Notes: a model not told the origin generated them from the letters alone. A stretch of DNA of 64,000 nucleotides from an uncultured Porphyromonadaceae bacterium (GCA_947643665.1 CANRWW010000002.1:1-64000); one strand, 5' to 3'. Shown: positions 28,023 to 37,193, counted from the first letter of the stretch. Program-made: numbers and translations.

Positions 28023-29507
28023 TTAGTGCGCTTGTTTGCGTAAGCGGGCTACCTGAAATCCCATTGTCTCACGGTATTTTGCAACAGTGCGGCGGGCTAT
28101 GGGCAGTCCTTCTTTTTCAAGAAGCAGGGTCAGTTCACGGTCGCTGAGAGGTTTGTCTTTATTTTCTTGCTCAATGGCAGAGCGTATTACAGCCATTACG
28201 CGGTTTGCCGTCACAGATTCATCGTTTTCCCGGATCCGTTCGTTGAAAAATTTTTTGAGTGGATATACACCACGGATCGTAGCTACATATTTGCCTTGTG
28301 TGGCGCGGGATATGACTGAAAGGTTATATCCGGTGATGGCTGCCACATCTTTGAGCACCATCGGCCTGATATCTTCTTCCTCTTCCGTAAGGAAAAACTT
28401 GTGCTGGAGTTTTACAATGGCGCTCATGACATTGAAGAGGGTTTGCTGGCGCATGTTCACAATTTTTATGAAATTGCGTGCGTCCTCCCGTTTGGCTCTG
28501 AGAAAAGCGCGTGCTTCATCCGCCAACCGCCCCTGTTGTCTGCCGAGGCTGTCTTCTTCCGCAAAGGTGGCTTCCACACGCAGTTCCGGCACATGGTTGA
28601 GGAGTGTCAGTGACAGTACCCCGTCCTCTCCTGTCTCAAAGCTGAAATCGGGAGATATTCCACGGCTGCCATGCTCCATACGCATGTCCGGCACCCCTCC
28701 TCCCGGTTTAGGATCAAGGTGTTTTATTATGTCTGCTGCTTTTGCGACGGCATCTGTATCAATGCCAATGCGCCCGGCTATCTTCGCGTAATGTTTTTTC
28801 GCAAGTAGGTCAAAATATGATGATACTATTTCTATTGCCGTTAAGGTGGCTGTAGTGCGTGGCAGGCGTCTTAATTGAAGCAGGAGGCAATCGCGCAGAT
28901 CCATGGCCCCTACTCCCGGAGGGTCAAGTGTCCTTACCATTTCCCAGATGTGTCCCACCTCTTCCGTAGAAACATCTATGCCGCTTTCTATAGTCATGTC
29001 ATCAGCCAGAGCTTGGCAAGAACGGGTCATATAGCCGTTGGAATCAATGTTTCCGACTATATAACGTGCTATTTCCACCTCTTTTTCGTTTAGGTCAAGT
29101 TCCGATACCTGGTTCATAAGGCGTTCGGTAAGCCCTTCACCGTCGGAAGCCACACCTTGTTCGTGATACGTGAGTTCACTGTCAAACGTGCGGTGTCTTA
29201 TGCCGGATGTGACAGTGTTTCCTGTGGATGACAGATATTCAGGCATATCCTCTTCCGACCTGAAATCCGCGCGTTGCATTTCGTCGGGAGTTTCGTTGAA
29301 TGCAGTTCCGTCTTCCGTCGCGGAAGATGGGGTGCGTTGATCTTCCGGTTGGTCGTCAACGGCTTCAAGTGCCGGCATTTCATCAAGCGCGCGCTGCACT
29401 TCATCTTCCACTTCCGGACCAGTCATTTCAAGCATGCGCACAAACTGCACTTGCAGGGGCGTGAGCCTCTGCGTCTGTTTTAGTTCTGTGCCCAATTGCT
29501 GTTTCAT
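28023..29507 (-). CDS. rpoN: RNA polymerase sigma-54 factor
   Basis: Directs RNA polymerase to -24/-12 promoters in need of AAA+ activators. The Gln/Leu-rich region I is at the N-terminus (LKQTQRLTPLQVQFVRMLE), an acidic linker covers about 45-95, then comes the core-binding domain, and the RpoN box ARRTVAKYRE is at 471-480. Length 494 aa. No enhancer-binding protein gene is in the window, and I found no convincing -24/-12 promoter near other genes here. Between the HD gene (32 bases) and the PAP2-like gene (66 bases). Confidence 0.96.
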   Translation of the reverse strand: MKQQLGTELKQTQRLTPLQVQFVRMLEMTGPEVEDEVQRALDEMPALEAVDDQPEDQRTPSSATEDGTAFNETPDEMQRADFRSEEDMPEYLSSTGNTVTSGIRHRTFDSELTYHEQGVASDGEGLTERLMNQVSELDLNEKEVEIARYIVGNIDSNGYMTRSCQALADDMTIESGIDVSTEEVGHIWEMVRTLDPPGVGAMDLRDCLLLQLRRLPRTTATLTAIEIVSSYFDLLAKKHYAKIAGRIGIDTDAVAKAADIIKHLDPKPGGGVPDMRMEHGSRGISPDFSFETGEDGVLSLTLLNHVPELRVEATFAEEDSLGRQQGRLADEARAFLRAKREDARNFIKIVNMRQQTLFNVMSAIVKLQHKFFLTEEEEDIRPMVLKDVAAITGYNLSVISRATQGKYVATIRGVYPLKKFFNERIRENDESVTANRVMAVIRSAIEQENKDKPLSDRELTLLLEKEGLPIARRTVAKYRETMGFQVARLRKQAH

Positions 29508-29539
29508 GTCGTATGGCGCGTGATGGAAAAATACTTTGG

Positions 29540-30175
29540 TTATAGTTCGTCTATGTCTCCTGCGTTGCGTTCCATAATGGCTGCGGCAAGCGAGTCGCCG
29601 GTCTGCACTATTGCCACAAGGGGATAAAGTTTACGTGCGGCATCGTAGTTCCGGCAATCCTCGAAACTGTTCTGGTTCACTCCCCACGCTCCCATATGCC
29701 AGCGTATGGCCAGCATCTCGTCATCGCTTAGTTCCATACCGCTGCATAGGGCCAGTATGACAGATTTTTCTCCATGTCCCATAGGGAAGTTGCGGTAAGT
29801 TACTTTATATCCTTCGGCGTCTTCCCATTGTCCGAGTGCGTTTTTACGCTTTTTCACGGAGCGGCGGTATATGTCTGTCTTGCATATATCATGCAAAAGC
29901 GAGGCTATGATTATGTTTTCCCTGCTCACTTCGGTTTCGAGGGATGGCTCTATGGCCTTCATGCCTTCCCACACCGCCAATGCGGCTTTGCAGGCGTTAA
30001 GCGAGTGAAGGGCAAGTCCTCCTTCAACGTTCAAATGATGTCCTGCTGATGCCGGCGCTTCAAAGAATCCCTGGGTATTGAGATCTTCAAGCAATCCTTC
30101 CACCCCTTCCCGGCCAGTGGATCTGAGGAGTGTTTCAAATTCTTCCTTACATGCTTTTGCGTCGACTTTTGACAT
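29540..30175 (-). CDS. HD-domain protein (putative phosphohydrolase)
   Basis: A 211-aa cytosolic protein with HD superfamily ligands: His of GLALHS near residue 57, His-Asp in SLLHDICK near 94, further His in MGHGEKS and RWHMGAW, and a late Asp in QTGDSLA. The pattern resembles YhaM-like or nucleotide-cleaving HD proteins. The true substrate is unknown. It precedes rpoN by 32 bases. Confidence 0.75.
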   Translation of the reverse strand: MSKVDAKACKEEFETLLRSTGREGVEGLLEDLNTQGFFEAPASAGHHLNVEGGLALHSLNACKAALAVWEGMKAIEPSLETEVSRENIIIASLLHDICKTDIYRRSVKKRKNALGQWEDAEGYKVTYRNFPMGHGEKSVILALCSGMELSDDEMLAIRWHMGAWGVNQNSFEDCRNYDAARKLYPLVAIVQTGDSLAAAIMERNAGDIDEL

Positions 30176-30251
30176 ATGTATATTTTTTTGATGTTGTCAG
30201 GATTCGTTTGGTGCAGTTGCACCCAATTGCCGGATATTGCCGGTGGCTGTC

Positions 30252-30608
30252 TTACCATTGTATTTCCACCGATGCACCTTTCATCGGGATAGGAATGGGT
30301 GGGGTTAATTTTGTTACTTTTATCTTTCCACCTTCCAGAAACCTCCACCTGTCGCATATGGCTCGCATTATTTTGACCGTAACGGTTTCAAGCAGCTCGC
30401 ATGGTGTGGCCATGACCTGTTTTGAAATGGCGGCTATCTCGGCATAGTTTACAGTAGAATTGATGTCTTCGGATTCTGTTTCCGCGGGATAATGGTTGAA
30501 CCATACTTCAACAGAAACTTCAAACAGGTTTCCCACTTTCTTTTCTTGCGGGAGTAGCCCGTGGAAAGCATGGATCCGCATACTGTCAAGTCTGACTGTA
30601 AGTCTCAT
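30252..30608 (-). CDS. folB: Dihydroneopterin aldolase
   Basis: Folate pathway: 7,8-dihydroneopterin to 6-hydroxymethyl-dihydropterin plus glycolaldehyde. MRIHAFHGLLPQEKKVGN is the conserved N-terminal block with the Glu that binds the pterin, and TVNYAEIA plus the Lys near the C-terminus complete the site. ATG 30608 gives 118 aa, the family length; an open frame reaches 30692, but it would run across the promoter listed at 30635-30664. Confidence 0.92.
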   Translation of the reverse strand: MRLTVRLDSMRIHAFHGLLPQEKKVGNLFEVSVEVWFNHYPAETESEDINSTVNYAEIAAISKQVMATPCELLETVTVKIMRAICDRWRFLEGGKIKVTKLTPPIPIPMKGASVEIQW

Positions 30609-30634
30609 AATGTAACGTCTATTGTATTTACATA

Positions 30635-30664
30635 CAAAGTTAACTATTTTTCCTTTGCTGCAAA
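30635..30664 (-). promoter_or_regulatory. Bacteroidetes-type promoter for folB
   Basis: On the minus strand TTTG (30661-30664), 18 bases, then TAACTTTG (30635-30642), 26 bases ahead of the folB ATG. Good consensus match. The run of minus-strand genes from folB to obg has no clear internal terminator. Confidence 0.65.
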
Positions 30665-30677
30665 AATCATTCCAGAA

Positions 30678-30716
30678 TATAAAAGCACCCATACCGTTGT
30701 CATTTCGGTACGGGTG
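30678..30716 (-). terminator. Intrinsic terminator of the lipoprotein gene
   Basis: An 11-bp stem (30686-30696 with 30706-30716, one wobble on the minus strand) with a 9-base loop is followed on the minus strand by CTTTTATATT. It separates the mlaEF-relA-lipoprotein run from folB. Confidence 0.75.
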
Positions 30717-30751
30717 ATATGCTGGTTGATAATTGAAGGTATGCTTCGGTT

Positions 30752-31588
30752 TTATTCATCGGATCTGCTGGCGGCAGCGGCAGCTTGCCTGCGGGCGATT
30801 TCTATAGTCTTTTCAAGGCGTTTGTGTTGCACCTCGTTATCCCTGGCGCGGATCAGGGCACGGCTGTAATTGTATGCGTTGGCTATGCCTTGTGCCTGTG
30901 CGGCTGATAGTTTTATTGATTTGTTTTTACCTCCGGTAAATTGCAGTGTGAGAGTGGCAGACGGGTTGGAAGCAAGGTTCTTCACCGTGACGGATCCGAT
31001 TGTGTCGCTTTGCTCCGGTGAAAATGTTATGACTTCTCCTCCGTCAATGCGGTAATTGCTTTCGCCATCGTAAGGCACTGCTTGTGTTGATGCGGAAGCC
31101 GCCGGGCCATTTATAGCTATCGCTGTATGTTTGAGCGATGGATTGGCAGAAGATACGATATAAAATTGTCCGATCTCAGATACGCGTGCTTCTATTCCCG
31201 TAGTGTTCATGAATGCGGGGTTATAGCTTTTTGCATCTATCCAGTATCCCTCTATCATGCCTGGGGTTTTTATCCATTTGAGGCGAGGCTTGAGGTTTTC
31301 CATTGCCGCATTATCTGCAATGTTGGTGGAGTCTATTGAGGCGATCTGCATTAATGCCAGCTGTTCTATTACTTTTGGGCGTAACAGCATTCCTTCACGT
31401 TGTATTGCCATTTCGGAAATATAGGTTTTCTGAAGCGAGTCAAGCAGGGATGTGGCGCGGTTGTAGTCTTGTGCTTCATAAGCCTGTGTGGCTTCCGTAA
31501 GGAGTACGCGTGCCTGGGGATCTTCTTTTTGTCCAGAGCATGCTGCCATGATTATTCCGGAAAGGGCATAGATGAAAGTCTTTTTCAT
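30752..31588 (-). CDS. Lipoprotein of unknown function
   Basis: I do not recognise the family. A lipoprotein signal with lipobox IMAAC places Cys17 at the mature N-terminus. A TPR-like helical segment follows (about 25-65: ARVLLTEATQAYEAQDYNRA). The middle (90-220) looks beta-rich, and the C-terminus is a charged helix ending in an Ala-rich run. It lies 62 bases downstream of the relA-like gene and is closed by a terminator, so it may share that transcript. Confidence 0.8.
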   Translation of the reverse strand: MKKTFIYALSGIIMAACSGQKEDPQARVLLTEATQAYEAQDYNRATSLLDSLQKTYISEMAIQREGMLLRPKVIEQLALMQIASIDSTNIADNAAMENLKPRLKWIKTPGMIEGYWIDAKSYNPAFMNTTGIEARVSEIGQFYIVSSANPSLKHTAIAINGPAASASTQAVPYDGESNYRIDGGEVITFSPEQSDTIGSVTVKNLASNPSATLTLQFTGGKNKSIKLSAAQAQGIANAYNYSRALIRARDNEVQHKRLEKTIEIARRQAAAAASRSDE

Positions 31589-31650
31589 GTTTTCAGTGTT
31601 GAATATGCTTTAAGAGAAGTGTATTGCGTCTGTTGCTTCAGCCGAAGGTT

Positions 31651-33942
31651 TCAGTTGGCTCTTTGTACTTCCTTTACTCCTTTTACAGTCTGGATCTTCC
31701 TTATCAGTGAATTGAGCATCCTGGTGTCTGATATGCCTATTACAAGATGGCCTTGGAAGAGACTGTCGTGGGAGTCTATGGATATGTTGCGCAAACTTAC
31801 GTTTTTTTCTTTGTTAATAATTGAGGTGATATTGGTGATAATGCCGATATCGTCGCGTCCTAACACGCGCAGTGTCACGGCAAACTGTTCGCCGATCTTG
31901 CCGGACCATCTGGTAGTGATCATGCGGTATGGGTAGCGTTCGCGTATATTATGTGCATTCGGGCAATCGGTGCGGTGTATTTTTATCACACCTTCTGATG
32001 ATATGAAACCGAATACGTCATCACCATAAATGGGGTTGCAGCATTTCGCGAATTTATAGCTGATCCCCTTGATATTGTTGCCGATCACTAATACGTCGGT
32101 GGATCCTGGAGCCCCGCTTTCCGTGCTGTCCGGCGTGGTGCGTAATGTAAATTCTTCGGCAGATACCGGGGTTGAATGGCTTTCGCCATCTTTGTTCCCG
32201 TTTTCGAAATTGATATATTTTTCTGCGAGGGAGTTTACATCAAGTTTTTCGCCTGCTATGTCCCTGAAAAAATCTGTGGAATTTTTAAAACCGATTTTCT
32301 TTATGAAACGGCTTAAAGTGGCTTCGTCAAGATCAATTTTACGGTTCTTAAAGCGGCGTTCAAGCATTTCACGGCCGAGGTCGGCAGTGCGTCCCTGCTG
32401 TTCTTTTATTGTCTGGCGGATCTTTGTACGGGCTTTGGAGGTGGTGACAAAGTTGAGCCAGTCGGCTTTGGGTTGCTGCGAAGATGAGGTGAGCACTTCT
32501 ACCGTGTCGCCGCTTTTCAGCTTGTATGTGATCTTTTCATTTTTGCCGTTTACGCGCCCTCCGACGCAGGAACAGCCCAGTCCTGAATGTATGTTGAATG
32601 CGAAATCAAGCAGTGTGGCACCGGCAGGCAAGCGGTAAAGGTCACCTTTGGGCGTGAAGACGAACACCTCCTTGTCGTATATGTCCATCTTGAAATTACG
32701 CATCAGCTCCATCGGTTCGGAGTTTGCAGTCTCAAGTATGTCCCGCACATTGTTCATCCATGCATCCAAGTTGCTTTCGCTCTTTATACCTTTGTATCGC
32801 CAGTGTGCCGCCAACCCCTTTTCGGCTACGAGATCCATGCGGCGCGTGCGTATCTGCACTTCCACCCATTTCCCTTCAGGCCCCGCCACGGTGATGTGCA
32901 AGGATTCATATCCGTTGGATTTCGGGATGCTTATCCAGTCTTTCATGCGCGATGGATTAGGCTGGTACATGTCTGTCACAACAGAATATGCCATCCAGCA
33001 GTCGCTTTTCTCTTTTTCGGGAGGGGTGTCTATGATGATGCGTATCGCAAAAAGGTCGTATATGTGGTCTATGTCGTTTTTCTGTTTTCGCATCTTGTTC
33101 CAGATGGAGAAAATTGACTTTGTACGTCCCTTTATGTCGAATTTCAGCCCTAGCTTCTCCAGTTTTTCTTTTATCGGGCCAATGAATGAGGCGATGTATG
33201 CGTCTCTGGCGTTTTTCCGCTCGTTGAGTTGTTTTGCGATGGAGGTGTATGTGGGTCGGTCGGTATATTTGAGCGACATATCCTCCAACTCTGATTTTAT
33301 GGTGTACAACCCAAGGCGATGCGCAAGGGAGGCATACAGGTAGTTTGCTTCATATGCCACATCCCTTACCAGCCTTTCATTGGGGTGGTGGTTTATGATT
33401 TTCATAAGCACGAGACGATTGAGTATCATTATTATGATAACCCTTATGTCATCGGCGAATGTCATGAGCAAGCGTCTGAAATTCTCTGATTCTATGGCTG
33501 TGCCTCTTTCGTAAAGTGACGACACTTTCAGCAGTCCGCGCACCATCCGCGCGATATCCTCGCCCCATTGTGCGGATACCTTCTCCGGAGTGTGGTAACC
33601 GGTAAGGCAAATCGGATAGAGCAATATGGCTATGACCATATTTCGGTCTGGGCTTACACGGCTGCAAAGTTCTATGGCTGTGGCCATGCTTCGCAGCAAT
33701 GTTGAGTTTCCGAATTTGTCGCGGTTGAAATGCCCGTCTTTGGCTGCATCGGTTAATATGCCACGTAGCAGGATGATGTCATCATGTGTCGCATCAGCCA
33801 TTTCGCCGGCAAAAAGCAGCAGTTGTCTGTATGACGAAGGGACGCTTTTTAATTCGGATTCTGTAAGCCTGTTGGCCATAATCTCCTTCTCTGAGAGTGG
33901 AGCGGCTTCTGTGGCTGCCGTATTTTTTTCTTTCTCGCTCAT
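31651..33942 (-). CDS. relA: RelA-type (p)ppGpp synthetase with degenerate hydrolase domain
   Basis: A 763-aa RSH-family protein in the usual order: HD hydrolase region (about 60-240), synthetase, TGS, zinc-finger and ACT. The synthetase site looks active: GRTKSIFS loop, YDLFAIRIII, GYESLHITV and EVQIRTRRMD. The hydrolase site does not: where active enzymes have HDxxED the sequence reads LLYPICLTG, and the later KLADR Asp is replaced (MILNR). It should therefore make alarmone but not degrade it, so a second RSH protein with hydrolase activity is expected elsewhere in the genome. The TGS domain (FTPKGDLYRLPAGAT) and Cys pair (AKCCNP) indicate ribosome sensing. Confidence 0.93.
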   Translation of the reverse strand: MSEKEKNTAATEAAPLSEKEIMANRLTESELKSVPSSYRQLLLFAGEMADATHDDIILLRGILTDAAKDGHFNRDKFGNSTLLRSMATAIELCSRVSPDRNMVIAILLYPICLTGYHTPEKVSAQWGEDIARMVRGLLKVSSLYERGTAIESENFRRLLMTFADDIRVIIIMILNRLVLMKIINHHPNERLVRDVAYEANYLYASLAHRLGLYTIKSELEDMSLKYTDRPTYTSIAKQLNERKNARDAYIASFIGPIKEKLEKLGLKFDIKGRTKSIFSIWNKMRKQKNDIDHIYDLFAIRIIIDTPPEKEKSDCWMAYSVVTDMYQPNPSRMKDWISIPKSNGYESLHITVAGPEGKWVEVQIRTRRMDLVAEKGLAAHWRYKGIKSESNLDAWMNNVRDILETANSEPMELMRNFKMDIYDKEVFVFTPKGDLYRLPAGATLLDFAFNIHSGLGCSCVGGRVNGKNEKITYKLKSGDTVEVLTSSSQQPKADWLNFVTTSKARTKIRQTIKEQQGRTADLGREMLERRFKNRKIDLDEATLSRFIKKIGFKNSTDFFRDIAGEKLDVNSLAEKYINFENGNKDGESHSTPVSAEEFTLRTTPDSTESGAPGSTDVLVIGNNIKGISYKFAKCCNPIYGDDVFGFISSEGVIKIHRTDCPNAHNIRERYPYRMITTRWSGKIGEQFAVTLRVLGRDDIGIITNITSIINKEKNVSLRNISIDSHDSLFQGHLVIGISDTRMLNSLIRKIQTVKGVKEVQRAN

Positions 33943-34005
33943 AGTTTATTCCATTTGCTCAATACAGATCCCGGGGGTGTGCCTGCGGACTGGCGATGGT
34001 AGCTG

Positions 34006-34785
34006 TCACTGGCTCTCGCGGTTGCCTTGTGAGATGATATAGTCTTTTACCTCCTGGAAAAGACGTGTGGCGAAAACGAATTCGTTAAGAGCTTCGTTGG
34101 TTGTCGTGAATATTCGCTGCTTGTCTCCTACCCATTCACGGTGCCCTTTGTTTATGAATACGATATTTTCTCCTATGCCAAGCACGGAGTTCATGTCGTG
34201 GGTATTGATAATGGTCGTTATGTCGTATTCCTGTGTGATATCGTGCAGGAGTTCGTCAATAAGTATTGATGTCTTTGGATCCAGGCCGGAGTTGGGCTCG
34301 TCGCAAAACAGATATCGCGGATTGAGAGCGATTGATCTTGCTATGGCGACACGTTTCTGCATGCCGCCCGAAATTTCTGACGGATATTTGGATTCGGCGC
34401 CGGCAAGATTCACGCGGTTGATGCAGAAATGGGCACGCTCCAATTGTTCCGCACGGCTCATTTTCGAGAACATCATGAGCGGGAACATCACATTGCCGAG
34501 CACTGTCTCGGAGTCAAAAAGTGCGGATCCCTGAAACAGCATACCTATTTCATGACGGAGCTGTTTGATCTGCGTATCTGTCATCTTCATGAAGTCGCGG
34601 CCGTCGTAGAGTATTTCTCCCTGTTCGGGACGCACAAGTCCTACGATACATTTCATAAGGACAGTTTTTCCAGATCCGCTCTGGCCTATAATCAGATTTG
34701 TCTTGCCGGAATAGAATTTGGCACTTACATCATGAAGTATGGTCTTTCCGTCAAATGATTTGATGATATTCTTTACTTCAATCAT
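34006..34785 (-). CDS. mlaF: ABC transporter ATPase of the MlaF type
   Basis: ATPase of the Mla phospholipid-transport system between the membranes. Walker A GQSGSGKT, the signature ISGGMQKR, Walker B YLFCDEP and the NSGLDP D-loop typical of the MlaF/Ttg2A group are present. Length 259 aa. Its start overlaps the permease stop by 4 bases. No MCE-domain (MlaD) gene follows, as the next gene is the RelA-type synthetase at 63 bases; an MlaD partner must be elsewhere. Confidence 0.92.
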   Translation of the reverse strand: MIEVKNIIKSFDGKTILHDVSAKFYSGKTNLIIGQSGSGKTVLMKCIVGLVRPEQGEILYDGRDFMKMTDTQIKQLRHEIGMLFQGSALFDSETVLGNVMFPLMMFSKMSRAEQLERAHFCINRVNLAGAESKYPSEISGGMQKRVAIARSIALNPRYLFCDEPNSGLDPKTSILIDELLHDITQEYDITTIINTHDMNSVLGIGENIVFINKGHREWVGDKQRIFTTTNEALNEFVFATRLFQEVKDYIISQGNRESQ

Positions 34786-35531
34786 TGCAGTAAGAGTTTT
34801 GTCAGTACCACATCGAAAAGCAATATAAGGATACTGCTTGATACTACGGCATTGGTGCTTGCTTTACCCACTTCAAGTGCACCTCCCTTTACGTAATATC
34901 CGAAATAAGATGATACGGAGGCTATTATGAAGGCAAAAAATAGAGATTTTATGATTCCGTACCATACGTACCACTCAACGAACAGTGCCTGGATACCGTA
35001 AATAAAGCGTGATACGCTTATCAGATCGGTAAATGCGGCCACACACCATCCTCCCACAAACGAGGTCGCGATACAGAATACAACCAGCACCGGCATGAAC
35101 ATGACGAAAGCCAAGATCTTCGGGGTGACCAGGAAGTTGGTGGAGTTGACACCCATTATTTCAAGTGCGTCTATCTGCTCGGTCACTCTCATTGTGCCGA
35201 TCTCTGAGGCTATGCTTGATCCGACCTTTCCGGCTAGAATCAGGCAAAGAATTGAATTTGAAAACTCCAGAAGCACGATGTCACGTGTGGCAAGTCCGAC
35301 AGAATATGCCGGAATAAGTGGCGACTGTACGTTAAGTTGCATCTGGATGGTGCAAACGGCACCGATAAACAATGAGATCACGATTACCAGCGGAATGGAA
35401 TCCACACCGAGTTTCATGATTTCAAGTACGGTGCGACGACCGAATACCGACCATTTGTCAGGTATGGCGAAAGCTCTTTTCAGAAACAGGGTATATTTCC
35501 CCAGTTGCTCCAGAGATTTTGTCAATATCAT
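34782..35531 (-). CDS. mlaE: MlaE-family phospholipid transport permease
   Basis: Inner-membrane permease with five or so helices. The family block GKVGSSIASEIGTMRVTEQIDALEIMGV is recognisable in pieces (SSIASEIGTMRVTEQIDAL), as are LEIMKLGVDSIPLVIVISL and the Gly-rich C-terminal helix. Length 249 aa. Coupled to mlaF by a 4-base overlap; both genes are needed for the transporter core. Confidence 0.92.
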   Translation of the reverse strand: MILTKSLEQLGKYTLFLKRAFAIPDKWSVFGRRTVLEIMKLGVDSIPLVIVISLFIGAVCTIQMQLNVQSPLIPAYSVGLATRDIVLLEFSNSILCLILAGKVGSSIASEIGTMRVTEQIDALEIMGVNSTNFLVTPKILAFVMFMPVLVVFCIATSFVGGWCVAAFTDLISVSRFIYGIQALFVEWYVWYGIIKSLFFAFIIASVSSYFGYYVKGGALEVGKASTNAVVSSSILILLFDVVLTKLLLQ

Positions 35532-35624
35532 TTCAAAAAAATTTCTTTATTCTCATAAAAAATGCCTTGGTACACAGAATCTGTACAATTCAGTCTGTGC
35601 CAACATCCCTTCATAAACAATTAA

Positions 35625-35632
35625 CAAAGGTA
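35625..35632 (-). promoter_or_regulatory. Possible -7 box for mlaE
   Basis: Minus strand reads TACCTTTG, about 93 bases ahead of mlaE. No clear TTTG at -33. The leader contains a small inverted repeat (ACACAGA at 35574-35580 with TCTGTG at 35594-35599). Confidence 0.4.
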
Positions 35633-35677
35633 GTGAGTTTTTCGTTTCTTTACGTTTAAGAAATCTTAAAAAACAGC

Positions 35678-35702
35678 AAAGCCCGACTTAAAGTCGGGCT
35701 TT
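35678..35702 (-). terminator. Intrinsic terminator behind tRNA-Cys
   Basis: AAAGCCCGAC pairs with GTCGGGCTTT across a short TTAAA loop; on the minus strand a TGTTTTTT tract follows. It starts 6 bases from the tRNA 3' end. Confidence 0.88.
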
Positions 35703-35707
35703 GAAAG

Positions 35708-35778
35708 AGGTACCAAGCGGACTCGAACCGCTGTACACGGTTTTGCAGACCGTTACCTAACCACTCGGCCATGGTACC
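35708..35778 (-). tRNA. tRNA-Cys (anticodon GCA)
   Basis: The minus-strand sequence folds as a cloverleaf: acceptor GGTACCA with TGGTACC, anticodon stem ACGGT/ACCGT around the loop CTGCAAA (anticodon GCA), T arm GCGGTTCGAGTCCGC. The discriminator base is U, as in bacterial tRNA-Cys. CCA is not encoded. 71 bases without CCA. Confidence 0.96.
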
Positions 35779-35794
35779 GTGTTGATTGCGGGTA

Positions 35795-35825
35795 CAAAGG
35801 TACGCATTATTTTTTATTGTGCAAA
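35795..35825 (-). promoter_or_regulatory. Promoter of tRNA-Cys
   Basis: Minus strand: TTTG (35822-35825), 19 bases, TACCTTTG (35795-35802), 17 bases before the tRNA 5' end. Excellent match to the Bacteroidetes consensus. The -33 element lies inside the last codons of the DEAD-box helicase gene. Confidence 0.75.
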
Positions 35826-37147
35826 CTTTTCGGTTGGTTTTTCCGCTTTTTTGTATGGTAGGGGGGCTGTTCAGGGGTGCATTGTCTTGATTGCGGGTTT
35901 GCTTGTGCCTGTTTGCCCGCGTTGGAGCGGCTGGCGTTCCGTGGTTTGCCGGGATGTTTTTTACCGGAACGGTAGGTTTTTGTTTTTCCACCGGGGTTGT
36001 ATTCCGGGGAGATGCCCATTTCTTCCGGAAGCGGATTTTTCAATATCTCTTTTTTTAGAAACCGCTCTATTTGCCCGAATTTCTGTTGTTCTTTTCCCCC
36101 GGCTACAAGGGTCACTGCGATTCCTCCTGCATTGGCACGTGCTGTGCGGCCTATGCGGTGCACATAGTCCTCGGCACATCGTGGCACGTCGTAATTTACA
36201 ACCATTGAGATATCTTCGATATCAATGCCTCTGGCCACGATATCTGTGGCTATCATCGCGTCAATGCGGCCTGCCTTGAAGTCAAGCATTACGTCGTCGC
36301 GCTGTTGCTGTTCAAGATCGGAGTGCATTTCTCCTACTTTCAGGTTGTGTTTGCGCAGCGTGCGTGCGAGGTCTTTTACATTAAGTTTGGATGCGGCGAA
36401 TACTATCACCCGATGCTGGCGGACGGTGCGTAGCAGATGCTCAAGCAGAGCCGGTTTTTGCCCTTCACCGCACACGTATGCGCTTTGTTCTATTTTTTCG
36501 GCAGGCCGGCTTACGGCTATTTTCACTTCGGCAGGGTCTTTGAGTATGGCTTTTGCCATCATCTTTATTTTTGGCGGCATGGTTGCGGAGAACATCAGGG
36601 TCTGCCGGTCTTTGGGGAGATGTTTCACGATCTGCATTATATCATCGTAGAATCCCATGTCAAGCATCCGGTCGGCTTCGTCTAGAATAAAAAACGAGAC
36701 TTTGGAAAGATCCACAATTCCGGTGTTCAGATGTGCGAGAAGCCGGCCTGGGGTTGCGATAATCACATCGGCACCGCTTTTTAGGCCACGTTGTTGCCGT
36801 CCGAATTCTTCTCCTCCTGCACCTCCATATACTGCCATGCTGCTCACGGGCATATAATATGCGAACCCTTCCATCTGTCGGTCGATCTGCTGGGCAAGCT
36901 CTCGTGTAGGGGCCATAACCACGCAGTTTATGGCGTCGGTAGGGTAGTCGCCATAAGTTATCATGTCAATTACCGGCAGAAGATATGCTGCCGTTTTGCC
37001 AGTGCCAGTCTGGGCTACTGCTATGAGGTCGCGCCCTTCCAGAGCGATGGGTATGGATTGTTCTTGAATAGGGGTGCACTGGTCGAAGTGCATGTCATAT
37101 AGCGCATCAAGAAGATCGTCGCTGAGGTCTAATTCGTCAAATCGCAT
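35807..37147 (-). CDS. DEAD-box ATP-dependent RNA helicase (RhlE-like)
   Basis: Unwinds RNA duplexes in ribosome assembly, RNA decay or cold adaptation. The motor is complete: Q motif (FDQCTPIQEQSIP), AQTGTGKT, PTRELAQQ, DEADRMLDMGF, SAT, and RGIDIEDI with HRIGRTAR. After about residue 375 a basic, low-complexity tail follows (rich in Lys, Pro, Asn, Gln), typical of the RhlE group and likely RNA-binding. Length 446 aa. Its stop lies only 28 bases ahead of tRNA-Cys. Confidence 0.93.
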   Translation of the reverse strand: MRFDELDLSDDLLDALYDMHFDQCTPIQEQSIPIALEGRDLIAVAQTGTGKTAAYLLPVIDMITYGDYPTDAINCVVMAPTRELAQQIDRQMEGFAYYMPVSSMAVYGGAGGEEFGRQQRGLKSGADVIIATPGRLLAHLNTGIVDLSKVSFFILDEADRMLDMGFYDDIMQIVKHLPKDRQTLMFSATMPPKIKMMAKAILKDPAEVKIAVSRPAEKIEQSAYVCGEGQKPALLEHLLRTVRQHRVIVFAASKLNVKDLARTLRKHNLKVGEMHSDLEQQQRDDVMLDFKAGRIDAMIATDIVARGIDIEDISMVVNYDVPRCAEDYVHRIGRTARANAGGIAVTLVAGGKEQQKFGQIERFLKKEILKNPLPEEMGISPEYNPGGKTKTYRSGKKHPGKPRNASRSNAGKQAQANPQSRQCTPEQPPYHTKKRKNQPKSLHNKK

Positions 37148-37193
37148 CAGGGTAGTTATAAACAGTGCGTGGGAAATAATTTGCGAAATTACT

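Noticed and set aside
28023-29507. Sigma-54 dependent promoters near rpoN or the oxalate genes
   Set aside because: I looked for TGGCAC-N5-TTGC in the intergenic regions and saw no convincing match.
31651-33942. Bifunctional Rel/SpoT
   Set aside because: HDxxED and the later Asp of the hydrolase site are missing.
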